From contig DASYML010000186.1 of assembly GCA_036009045.1 (NCBI GenBank), positions 1 through 23,131 of the forward strand: a DNA stretch of 23,131 nt. The letters run 5' to 3'. Under the pieces are notes generated by a model. It was not told the origin of the DNA, made no database searches, and saw only the letters and a list, made by a program, of their open reading frames with translations. This DNA is from DASYML01 sp036009045 (lineage in GTDB: Bacteria > Acidobacteriota > Blastocatellia > Pyrinomonadales > Pyrinomonadaceae). Every line of letters begins with the position of its first letter. The stretch's first letter is position 1. Shown in pieces: positions 16,001 to 23,131 of the stretch. Made by a program: the position numbers and the translations under genes.

Positions 16001-19000
16001 GCCTTCACGCGTTCGCTGGGCCAACATAACCGCAGATTTCTGGAAGAGTCCGCGTCGGCTGCTCACGATTTTGCGGACGCCTTCCCGGCCTCGCCTGAGT
16101 ACAGGACGCGCGCCGGAGAGATACAGGCGGAGCTTGGAGATTATGCGAAGGCGAAGGGGGAATGGGAACAACTCGTCGCGCTTGGTCCGGGCGAGGCGCA
16201 AAATTATCTGGAGACGGCGACCATCTACTGGGATTATTTTCAGTATGAGGATGCGCTGCGGACTATCAAAGATTTGCGCGGGCGCGCGGGCGACGAAAGG
16301 CTCTATGCTTTTCAGGCGGGCGCGATTCTCGAAGCCAGGCATCAGATGCGCGAAGCCCTCGCAGAATACGTCAAGGCCCTCGCGGCGGATGAGATTGAAG
16401 ATGATGACGAAATTTCATACGGGGCGATGATGGATGAAAGCCGCGCGGAGAATCGTCTGGCGAAGCTCTACAGGCGACCCGGCATCCCCGCGCAATTGGA
16501 CCATGCATTCGCCGTTGAGAAACAACACAGCCGGAATCCATCGGAACTGGTCCTCTCTTATGCAGGCTTGCTAAAGAAGGTCGAGCATTGGAAGACGGCT
16601 TCGGCTCTGCTCAAGCAGGAAGTCGCGCGCCACGATTCGCAGGGATTCTTGGTCCAGGCGCTCAATCTCTTCAAAGAGTCCAAAGACGCGGAAGGAATCC
16701 AACGGACGCTCAAGCGGCTCATCACAATCGCGCAGTCTCCGCGCTTCGCCATCTCTTATCGCCTGCAACTCGCCGAAGCTGACAACGCTTCGGGCCAGCG
16801 GGGCGCAGCCTCCGCGACGCTCCATGAATTGGTCCAAAAATTCCCGACCAACTACGGCGTCTTAAGCGAAGTCGCGGGATTCTACAGGCGCATGGGCCAA
16901 CGCCGGGACTCTTTGCTCACCTTGCGCGCGGGGATGGAACGGGGCAAGGGGAAGTATCACTACGTCTTCGCGCGCAGGTTGGCGGCGCAAGACTTGGAGA
17001 TGGGCCAGGCGGCGGCAGCCGAGCGCGTCTTGAAAACTTTGCATGAAGAGAATCATCTCAACACGGAGGTCTTTCACGAACTGGCTGGTATCTACGTCAG
17101 GACGGGAAATCGTGAGGCGCTCAAGAGTAGCTTTCACACGACGCTCGACGCGATTAAGGGCCAGGATATAGATATTAAAGAGATGCGGATGCAGATCGCG
17201 GACCTGCGCCAGCAGATGATAGAGGCTTTCACGCAGCTTAAGGATTATAACGCGGCGATAGAGCAGTACATCGAAATCATCAATCGTGACCCGGATGATG
17301 AAGAGAAATTGGACCAGGCTCTCGCGTATGCGAGACGCTACGGCGGCGCTGAAACGCTCCTCGCTTACTACCAGCGTATCTCACAACAGGCTTACAAAAA
17401 TTATCGCTGGAACGTCGTGCTGGCCCGCATCTTCGAGACGAGGGGCGATCTGCAAAGCGCCGCCCGAAACTATCGCGCCGCGATTGATAATCAGCCTGAG
17501 ATGCTCGAACTCTACGACGCGCTCGCGGGCGTCTACACGCGCGGCAAAGATTACGACGCCGCTCTCAAAGCGCTCGGCAAAGCCACGGAGTTGTCAAACG
17601 ACGACCCGCAGTATGTGAAGCGAACCATCGAAGTGTTGCTCAAAGCCGGGCGCACGAAGGAAGCGGAGATCGCGCGTCGTAAATTGCCCGCCGAAGAGAT
17701 GACGCAGGGGACGGCGTTGGACAAATTCGCGTTGGCCGCCAGCCTGCGCTCAAGCGAGAGGTCCAAAGCGATAGAGACTTACAGGCAGGCATGGAACGCT
17801 TTTTCGGCGGACCCATACAAGCAAGATTTGCAGGCGAGCGAGTTGACGGGTTACGTGCAGACCGTGCGCGATGAAGAAGGGCTGGACCAGATAATGGGAC
17901 GGCTCTGGGATGTGCGCGAGAGGTTGATGCAGGATGCGGAGCGCGCGGAAAGCGTGCAGGCTGGTAAGGCGCGCTCTCTGCTTCAGGTGCTCGACGGCGC
18001 GATACCGGAAGCGTTGGGCGGTGTGGCCGCGTCGAAGGGAACCGGCGATGAACTCTCCGCGCTCTTTCGCTGGCTGCAAAAACATATCGAAGAGTCTACG
18101 CCGCGCGCAGTGGTTGATGACAAGTACGGGACGCTCGCGTTGTTGCAGAACTTGAGCCGCCGCGCTGGCTTCGGCTCGCTCGAAGAAAAAATCCTGCTCG
18201 CGCGCAAAGATGGCGCGTATGCCAACGGCAACGCGTCTCTGCATCATGAATATTTGCGGCGTCTCTCAAACTTCTACTCCGAGCGCGGAGATTACAAACG
18301 CGTTTTGGACCTTTTGGAAAATGAACGTGCGCGCGATACGGCGCGAAAGGATTTCGATTACACGCAACTGATGGCGGATAACGCGCGGCTCGTCGGTGAT
18401 AGCGCGAGGGAGTTGCAGGCTTTGCGTGATTACTACGGGCAGGCCGGCGCCAGCCCTGTTGCACAGGCTGACCCCATCGTGGAGCGTTACTTCCAGGCGC
18501 TCTACGCGAACGGTGAAGAGGGCAGAAACGAACTGCTCCAACACGCGCAGCACCCGTCCGCGTATCACCTGCAACTCGTCAACTTTTTACTTCATAACGG
18601 AGAGAAAGAGTTGGCCCACCGGGCGATTGATAACGCTGCGTTGCCGCTCTCATGGAAGTCCGCGCGCAACGCAGAGGCGAGCCTCGCGCTGGGCGATTTC
18701 GACGCGCGCAACGAGGCTTACTTCGCCAATGCTTTGCAATACAGCCCTATCGGCGAACTCATCAAACAGAAGCCGGATGCGTCCGTTCAACTGGTGGGCG
18801 ATGACTGGTTTCATCTGGCCGAAAAGTACGGACAGTGGCTCTACCTGTCCGGCGGCGCGGAGCAAAAGTTGAAATCACGCGCGCTCTTGCCCGCGATGAT
18901 TGAGAACAGGCCGCAGGATGTGCGCGAGCAGTCTGCGCTGGCGCGCTGGTATCTGGACCAGCATGAGGCGCAGAGGGCGCTTGAGCATTTCCGGCTGGCG

Positions 19001-21334
19001 CTCGAATCCGAGCCTGAAGACAGGCAGAGCATGGCGGGCCTCGGCTCCGCATATTTCATGCTCGGAGATAAACGCAGGGCGGAAGAGTGGTGGACCAGAA
19101 TCATCGCGGGCGAGCGGCCTTCGCTGCCGGATTGCGGGTTGTACCTGCGGACGCTGGCCCGGCATGGCATGGCGGCAGAAGCGAGGGAGCGACTGTTCCC
19201 CTCGCTGGCAAAATATCTCAAGGAGGTAAGCGTCTACGATAATTCATACGACGTGCAGGTGACGAACAGTGAATTTGAAAAGTTAAAGCCTCTCCTGCGC
19301 GCACTCTCATCTTCGTTCGGCTCGAACCAGGATGAAGAGGAAAAAGATAAGAGGCTCAACGCGGCGGACGAAGCCGCGCGGGGGGCGCTCTTCCGCAGGG
19401 CTTGCGATGTCGCGCCCGGCGATACTCTCCTGCCGGAAATGTTAATCCGTGAATCTCTCATCGGTCAGGACGGGTTGGGCCAATTCTACGAGTTGCTCGT
19501 CGAACACAGCACGGGCCTCACCAGTTATGACAGCGACTCTGAACATCTGGACCAATTACAAAAGTCATGGAACGCGGCGGAGAGCGAGGAAACGCTGGAC
19601 CAGGAATTGGGCTATAAAATCAACGAGCCGAAGGCCAGGCGTCTTGACTGGCAAAAGGAATATCTGGCCTACCTCGTCGGGCGGCACGAGACGCAAGAGG
19701 CGCGCGGGTTAATCAACGCGATTGAAGCGGAACTCTCGCGCCGCTATGCGCGCCCCGTCTGGCTGCGGCTCGCCGCTCTCAGGCTGGATGTGCGGGAGGG
19801 CGGGGCGGCAAAGGCTGTTGATAGTCTCAAGCATCTGGTCGGCATCGAAGCAGGCGGGAATGCGACTAAAATCTCGCCGCCGGATACGGCGCGTTTGAAC
19901 GATGTCGTGGCGATGCTCCGCAGTGAAGGGCAGGAAGCGTTAGCCTCGCAACTGCTCGAAGCCGCGTACGAGCGCGCGCTTGCTCTTGAGCAATACGAGC
20001 CGTCTTACTTCGCAGGTCTCGCGCGGGCGGCGCTCGCGCGGGGCGATGCGGCGTCCGGTCTCAAGATGTTGGAGTCAATGGTTAATCTCAGCGATGAAGA
20101 GAGGAGGCCGGAAGCTCTGGCGCTGCTCGCTTCCATGCCCTCAATCAAGGCGCACGCGGAAGAGGATGCGCGTGGCAGGTTGCCCGAATCGCACAACGGT
20201 ATCAACCGTGCAGGAGCTTTGCGGTTGGCGGCGGAGACTGCGGGAGAGTTCGCGCAGTTTGATGCGGCGATAGGCTACCGCCAGCAACTGCTCGCCGTCG
20301 CGCCGGAGGACGAAGCGAACCGCATAGAGTTGGCACGCCTCCTTTCTGCCGACGGGAAAGATGATGAGGCGGTCGCTCATCTCGCGAGCATTATCTCGGA
20401 CCGGAACGCGACGAGACATCTGCGCTGGCAGGCAGTGTGGCTCGCGCCGGAGATTGCGGGAGAGAGGCCGGAACTCTGGACCTCTCTGCGCGAGAAGGTG
20501 CGAGCCGCCAACGTGTTGGACCAGGAAATGACAGTTGCGCTCGAAGCCGTCAAGCTCTCACAGGGCGGGCGCGCTGAAGATGCGCTCAACAGCTTGAGCG
20601 CCATCGAGACCGAAAACCCGAACCCGGAACTGGAATATTTTCACGCGCTGCTCTTAAAGCGGAGCGGGCATGATGATGCGGCCTTCAACGGCTTCGTCAA
20701 GGCGCTCATCTCAAGCCAGGACGCGCAGGCCGCGCAGGCTTTCGCTTTCAATGAAGATGGACCGCTGCCGCAACTCGTGCGTCTCTATCTGGCGCTGGGC
20801 CAACCGCGCGCAGCCTTAAATCTTGCGGAACGCGAGCCTGCTTTGAAGCCCGAAGATGTCAATGAGAATGAGCAGCCCGTCAAGCAGGATGAGAGCGCGG
20901 AGAATGATGAGAGCACGAATAAAGACGAGACGGTTAAAGGGGCCGAAGAGACTGTTAAAGACGATGAAGATGATAAAGATGAAGAGAGCGTCAAGGATGA
21001 TAAGGCCGTGATGACAACACAGGTCGCGGGCGGTGCGGCGAAGCCCGTGCGTGATGAGAGGCAAGCTTATCTGACGTTGGATGCTCGTGCAGCAGAGCGA
21101 CGGGCGCAGACGCGTTTGAGTTTGCTTGGGCTGCTCTCGGAGGCGGCGGAGCAGACGGGGGACCTGGACCGCGCGCTCAAACTGGCGCGGGGCCGTCTCG
21201 CGCTTCTTCCATCGGGCGCGTTGAAGAAGGCTGCGGCGCAGCGTCTGGAACACTTGCTGGCCTTGCAGCGAGCGCAGGCCGGTGCGAAGGACAAGGGATT
21301 TACTGTGGACCAGAATTTGGTCGCGCAGAGATAA
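13085..21334 (+). CDS. Giant tetratricopeptide (TPR) repeat protein, about 2,700 residues
   Basis: A 2749-residue protein if started at ATG 13085. A GTG at 13196 would give 2712 residues and a normal N-terminal signal or anchor (RLLVLAFMALCLMTGMLTL, residues about 52-72 of the long form). Residues about 5-40 of the long form are coded by an inserted palindromic repeat. The rest is almost all helical TPR-like units. Clear ones are around residues 1389-1533 (YNAAIEQYIEIINRDP, GDLQSAARNYRAAIDNQPEM, KDYDAALKALGKATEL) and 1947-2009 (EAQRALEHFRLALESEPEDR, GDKRRAEEWWTRII). Low-complexity insertions are a Ser/Leu/Pro-rich minisatellite (about residues 905-928) and an acidic Glu/Asp/Lys linker (about 2588-2643). 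TPR solenoids bind proteins; with the export signal it probably works as an extracytoplasmic scaffold. Neighbours are 10 and 18 bases away. No enzyme domain was recognised. Confidence 0.9.
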   Translation: MKRKISRQGAKAQSRDAKELHAPRYLRGLLFAPLRPGVRFLLTRSAVWPGTRLLVLAFMALCLMTGMLTLRQSAAGSGADAASNANRAQDEKTALIEAALYTRAEFFGAQALVPYPTAEARNRLADVQEKFPDEPRVLLKLSELDEKLGREEQAVKEIQSYVQLQPSSEEALEKLADFAHRRAQFVMEAATLERLLSIAPNRKRAGVLQRLIGLAHAHGLQKYLAPGFYEEIIAQDPTAFEIIEAYLDQLISEKNYTDALRVLRQYKERFPERKNYLIEKEVSILSRLGQSKEAEQVYVAAFDPFWPDELSENFYEFLKSHDRFRAYGYELREAFRRDPANFDVAVKLVHYSAAAYRSDPGIFVQLEKARAARGLGWKPEELATIARLLIAHGYGDAASRFLYTLYTQGGMKPGSELRAKVLYQLFELMSDAEDERISLTRGDLKFYQDIASADPHPGMLGGVLSLVLNDTNPAGEFRDEEDLAVKHFNRAAAYRLFNAYRQEYPTSPELAQMYLDLVRLYTATGETEVAAETLAEFEKRYADAPQYADVALRLADAYIAADKSEDERATYQRIMDYLGKKRLEGASLMQSSPQQTGHEEGRAARHQVLDISSEPAEASPSPVAYSAASNPGIEIPRQSVDTTNFSYNSDSKYEDYLGQPESFKSSSSEAGASSNKERDETRHGHYLNQASSVDYPTVLERYVSSLAKDKRTGEILALYSAEIKKYPNEPALYEQMLQWLNQTNLVEEQLRVYQDALKQFPTMLWRDRLARWFLHHERKQEFASFSRTLLESLDDEETESYLSQFVSLDYAANATSFDANLYLGFYSLAHGRFPHDLRFVQGLLKFYSAHEQWDQWRLLMAEYYFESREIRDQFQQHFAKSGELRGKLDQARAVCNANAQGAAASSLSSLSSLSSPSSPSSPASLSSLAVLPYKLFRADAAVWLSNYEEAIDAYRELNRLYPNTPEFSERLIAFTRSLGQHNRRFLEESASAAHDFADAFPASPEYRTRAGEIQAELGDYAKAKGEWEQLVALGPGEAQNYLETATIYWDYFQYEDALRTIKDLRGRAGDERLYAFQAGAILEARHQMREALAEYVKALAADEIEDDDEISYGAMMDESRAENRLAKLYRRPGIPAQLDHAFAVEKQHSRNPSELVLSYAGLLKKVEHWKTASALLKQEVARHDSQGFLVQALNLFKESKDAEGIQRTLKRLITIAQSPRFAISYRLQLAEADNASGQRGAASATLHELVQKFPTNYGVLSEVAGFYRRMGQRRDSLLTLRAGMERGKGKYHYVFARRLAAQDLEMGQAAAAERVLKTLHEENHLNTEVFHELAGIYVRTGNREALKSSFHTTLDAIKGQDIDIKEMRMQIADLRQQMIEAFTQLKDYNAAIEQYIEIINRDPDDEEKLDQALAYARRYGGAETLLAYYQRISQQAYKNYRWNVVLARIFETRGDLQSAARNYRAAIDNQPEMLELYDALAGVYTRGKDYDAALKALGKATELSNDDPQYVKRTIEVLLKAGRTKEAEIARRKLPAEEMTQGTALDKFALAASLRSSERSKAIETYRQAWNAFSADPYKQDLQASELTGYVQTVRDEEGLDQIMGRLWDVRERLMQDAERAESVQAGKARSLLQVLDGAIPEALGGVAASKGTGDELSALFRWLQKHIEESTPRAVVDDKYGTLALLQNLSRRAGFGSLEEKILLARKDGAYANGNASLHHEYLRRLSNFYSERGDYKRVLDLLENERARDTARKDFDYTQLMADNARLVGDSARELQALRDYYGQAGASPVAQADPIVERYFQALYANGEEGRNELLQHAQHPSAYHLQLVNFLLHNGEKELAHRAIDNAALPLSWKSARNAEASLALGDFDARNEAYFANALQYSPIGELIKQKPDASVQLVGDDWFHLAEKYGQWLYLSGGAEQKLKSRALLPAMIENRPQDVREQSALARWYLDQHEAQRALEHFRLALESEPEDRQSMAGLGSAYFMLGDKRRAEEWWTRIIAGERPSLPDCGLYLRTLARHGMAAEARERLFPSLAKYLKEVSVYDNSYDVQVTNSEFEKLKPLLRALSSSFGSNQDEEEKDKRLNAADEAARGALFRRACDVAPGDTLLPEMLIRESLIGQDGLGQFYELLVEHSTGLTSYDSDSEHLDQLQKSWNAAESEETLDQELGYKINEPKARRLDWQKEYLAYLVGRHETQEARGLINAIEAELSRRYARPVWLRLAALRLDVREGGAAKAVDSLKHLVGIEAGGNATKISPPDTARLNDVVAMLRSEGQEALASQLLEAAYERALALEQYEPSYFAGLARAALARGDAASGLKMLESMVNLSDEERRPEALALLASMPSIKAHAEEDARGRLPESHNGINRAGALRLAAETAGEFAQFDAAIGYRQQLLAVAPEDEANRIELARLLSADGKDDEAVAHLASIISDRNATRHLRWQAVWLAPEIAGERPELWTSLREKVRAANVLDQEMTVALEAVKLSQGGRAEDALNSLSAIETENPNPELEYFHALLLKRSGHDDAAFNGFVKALISSQDAQAAQAFAFNEDGPLPQLVRLYLALGQPRAALNLAEREPALKPEDVNENEQPVKQDESAENDESTNKDETVKGAEETVKDDEDDKDEESVKDDKAVMTTQVAGGAAKPVRDERQAYLTLDARAAERRAQTRLSLLGLLSEAAEQTGDLDRALKLARGRLALLPSGALKKAAAQRLEHLLALQRAQAGAKDKGFTVDQNLVAQR
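13096..13203. repeat. Palindromic repeat inserted in the 5' end of the giant TPR gene
   Basis: Arms 13096-13121 and 13178-13203 are perfectly complementary over 26 bases; the core arm is CACGCCAGGGCGCAAAGGCG. The 56 bases between are unpaired or weakly paired. The + strand reading is SRQGAKAQ on the left arm and FAPLRPGVRF on the right arm, which is the recognisable peptide shadow of a repeat family scattered through many bacterial genomes. Its length keeps the TPR frame open, and its right end supplies a GTG (13196) in frame. Confidence 0.9.
15803..15865 (+). repeat. 9-base minisatellite inside the TPR gene
   Basis: Seven 9-base units: CTTTCATCA three times, CCTTCATCA twice, then CCTGCGTCG and CTTTCGTCA. 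They code for Leu/Pro/Ala-Ser-Ser steps. The unit is a multiple of three, so copy-number change would lengthen or shorten a flexible linker without breaking the frame. Confidence 0.88.
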
Positions 21335-21338
21335 AGAT

Positions 21339-21346
21339 GAGGGAGG
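21339..21346 (+). promoter_or_regulatory. Ribosome binding site of the 313-residue membrane protein
   Basis: GAGGGAGG with 6 bases to the ATG at 21353, placed in the 18-base gap after the TPR stop. Confidence 0.7.
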
Positions 21347-21352
21347 CCCGCG

Positions 21353-22294
21353 ATGCGGCGTTGGAAATCAAGAGCGGCGTCATTCGCCGTCTGCTTCGTG
21401 ATCGGATTGCTGATAGCGTTTATCTACAGCTTCATTGCAGGGCTGTTCGCTTCATCCAGACTGGACCAGAAAAGCCCCGGAGCATCATTAGATGAACGCT
21501 GTGCTGCCTCGGACTACTTTGCGCGACCGGAGGACTTACTCTCTGCGCTCAAGAGCGATGAGGTGAGCGTCAGGCGCGAAGTGTTCAGGCGTTTATTCCT
21601 GCGTCCGGGCGTCTCTTCCATCTATTACGATTATGAAAGAGACCTGGAATATCCTGAGCGCGCGGACCGTGCGAATCTGGAATACATCAACCTTGATGAG
21701 TCCACGGAGGACGAAGCCCTGCTCACGTTCGTCAGGTTCGATCACCCCGTCGCGTTGATTTTAAAGAGAGAGTCTTGCGGCTGGAAACTAATCGCAGCGC
21801 TCGGCGCGTGGCTGCGTTTCGAGGAATACCCGTACAGGGATTGGATCGAACTGCCACAGGCGATTGAGTGGGGGACGCACGAAATACTGGTCCACGAAAG
21901 CAACGGCGATGCCTCTTCCTACGTGCGACAGGCGCGGCTCTTGAAATTGATAAACGGCTCGCTCAAAGAGATCGCGGTCTTTGAAGAAGAGTCCATCAAA
22001 CCGCTCAGCGAATATCACGCGCCGGATTGGAGCGAGGTCAGGCAGCGCAGCTTGACCCGTTTCGCTTTCGCGCGCGAAGCGGCGGGTCCAGCCCCGCGTT
22101 TAAATCTTGAGACGACGGATGAGGTCATCAAATACAAAGGGGCCGCGCCCGCCTACACCTACTGGCTGGAGACGGACGGGGGCTGGCACGCGGCGCACAA
22201 AAATTGGACCGCGAGGCCGTCCGAAAAACTCAAGCCGCTCGGCAGTCATACAAAACAGCTAATCTGGAACGAGCAGGAAAAGAGATTTGTCTGA
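21353..22294 (+). CDS. Membrane-anchored protein of unknown function
   Basis: A 313-residue protein I do not recognise. It has a basic N terminus (MRRWKSR) and one hydrophobic segment (about 9-33, FAVCFVIGLLIAFIYSFIAGLFA), so most of the chain is probably outside the cytoplasm. Residues about 52-90 are acidic and helical (DYFARPEDLLSALKSDEVSVRREVFRRLF). The rest looks like mixed beta structure with many aromatic residues (SIYYDYERDLEYPE, LGAWLRFEEYPYRDWIELP, YTYWLETDGGWHAAHKNW), and the protein ends in LIWNEQEKRFV. There is no lipobox and no catalytic motif I can name. A good ribosome site and the 18-base gap place it in one operon with the giant TPR gene, and the next gene starts 8 bases after its stop. 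Gene call is firm; function unknown. Confidence 0.85.
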   Translation: MRRWKSRAASFAVCFVIGLLIAFIYSFIAGLFASSRLDQKSPGASLDERCAASDYFARPEDLLSALKSDEVSVRREVFRRLFLRPGVSSIYYDYERDLEYPERADRANLEYINLDESTEDEALLTFVRFDHPVALILKRESCGWKLIAALGAWLRFEEYPYRDWIELPQAIEWGTHEILVHESNGDASSYVRQARLLKLINGSLKEIAVFEEESIKPLSEYHAPDWSEVRQRSLTRFAFAREAAGPAPRLNLETTDEVIKYKGAAPAYTYWLETDGGWHAAHKNWTARPSEKLKPLGSHTKQLIWNEQEKRFV

Positions 22295-22302
22295 ACCGAT
22301 TT

Positions 22303-23131
22303 ATGAAGCGCGAATTTCGTCGAAGAGTAAACCGAGCCATGTTCAAGTTCAAAGCCCATCAAAAAAAATCGCGGCCACGCCTCCTTAAACTGATCGCCAT
22401 CATGCTCGTCGTATGCGCGGGACTCATCGTCTACGCTAAGTCCGCGCGCCAGCCGACAGGCCCCTTCGCGCTGGCGGAGGATTTCCCGCGCGGGCCTCTG
22501 GTTTACGCGCAGTTCAAGGACTTGCCCACGCTGGTCAAACAGTGGAACGACTCCGCGCTCAAAGAGCAGTATCTCGGCAGCACCAACTTTCAACAGCTTG
22601 AGAAGAGCCATCTCTGGTTGAAGTTGAGCGAGCGTTGGGGAGAATTCAACGACGCGCTCGGCTTCATGCTCGACGCGGAGGCTCTGACGGGGGCCACTGA
22701 GAACAGGGCCGCGATAGCCGTCTACGACATAGGGCGGCTGGACCTTTTATTCATCGCGCCGCTCAGCGAAGAGAAACTCGCCGCGACGAAATTTGTCGAG
22801 AGCCAGAGCCAGTTTGAGGAGAGGGAATTGCCCGACGGCACGAGCTATTACAGCATGGATGTGGAGGCGGATCGTGGAAGACAAAAACAGCAACTCGCCT
22901 TTGCCACCCTGCGCGGGCGTTTCGTGTTGGCGACGAGCGAGCGTTTGTTGCTGCGCGCACTGGCGAATATCAACGGCAAGGCGCAGAAGGACAGGCTCTC
23001 GGATGACCCAGCCTTCAAGAGTCTGAGCGAAAAGGTCCAGCCCCATTTCGTGAGCGTCTGGGTAGACCAGTCAAAGCTCAACGACGATTGGTATTTCAAA
23101 CATTACTGGCTCATGCGCAACCCTGAGCAAC
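22303..23131 (+). CDS. Membrane-anchored protein, DUF3352-like (3' end outside window)
   Basis: The frame is open from ATG 22303 to the window end (276 codons seen). A second in-frame ATG at 22339 is an equally possible start; neither has a clear ribosome site. The basic start is followed by one hydrophobic segment (LLKLIAIMLVVCAGLIVYA, about 27-45) and then a long extracytoplasmic part. The pattern FPRGPLVYAQFKDLPTLVKQWNDSALKEQYL, later IAVYDIGRLDLLFIAPLSEEKL, LPDGTSYYSMDVEADRG and FVLATSERLLLRALANI, is reminiscent of DUF3352-type bacterial proteins, whose role is unknown. This comparison is from memory of the sequence style and is tentative. Its 8-base spacing from the preceding gene makes it part of the TPR operon. 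Confidence 0.8.
   Translation, partial: MKREFRRRVNRAMFKFKAHQKKSRPRLLKLIAIMLVVCAGLIVYAKSARQPTGPFALAEDFPRGPLVYAQFKDLPTLVKQWNDSALKEQYLGSTNFQQLEKSHLWLKLSERWGEFNDALGFMLDAEALTGATENRAAIAVYDIGRLDLLFIAPLSEEKLAATKFVESQSQFEERELPDGTSYYSMDVEADRGRQKQQLAFATLRGRFVLATSERLLLRALANINGKAQKDRLSDDPAFKSLSEKVQPHFVSVWVDQSKLNDDWYFKHYWLMRNPEQ

Overview
The window is a piece of a bacterial chromosome of roughly 58% G+C, with every supported gene on the + strand. The gene set (a LytS-type kinase, Fis-HTH proteins, VIT/VWA proteins and giant TPR proteins) and intergenic DNA full of long palindromic repeats resemble Acidobacteriota, perhaps class Blastocatellia. This is an impression from gene style only; there is no rRNA or other marker gene in the window to prove it.

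Region 1 (1-2042) is the 3' end of a GH3 beta-glucosidase, overlapping by ATGA a secreted GH144/glucoamylase-like enzyme. Together they look like a beta-1,2-glucan or oligoglucoside utilisation pair. Region 2 (2043-2617) is non-coding and carries the first copy of a ~200 bp cruciform-forming repeat. Region 3 (2618-5143) holds a LytS-type histidine kinase, a LytR-like response regulator that stops after its receiver domain, and a small Fis-HTH protein, closed by a clear intrinsic terminator. Region 4 (5398-7538) is a translationally coupled OmpR-type regulator and HAMP sensor kinase, followed by the second copy of the cruciform repeat and a long gap with no supported gene (7539-8269).

Region 5 (8270 to the end) is the most unusual part. 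It holds a membrane-anchored beta-propeller protein, an exported VIT/VWA protein, a ~2,700-residue TPR protein with an N-terminal hydrophobic segment, and two further membrane-anchored proteins, the last one cut by the window edge. From the VIT/VWA gene onward the gaps are only 8-18 bp, so these form an operon. I infer an extracytoplasmic, membrane-tethered protein-interaction assembly; its function is unknown.

Two DNA-level themes cut across the genes. First, palindromic elements of at least four families sit between genes, and one is embedded in frame at the start of the giant TPR gene. Second, the gapped palindrome TGGNCCA occurs about 50 times by eye, against about 7 expected from base composition, in coding and non-coding DNA alike.
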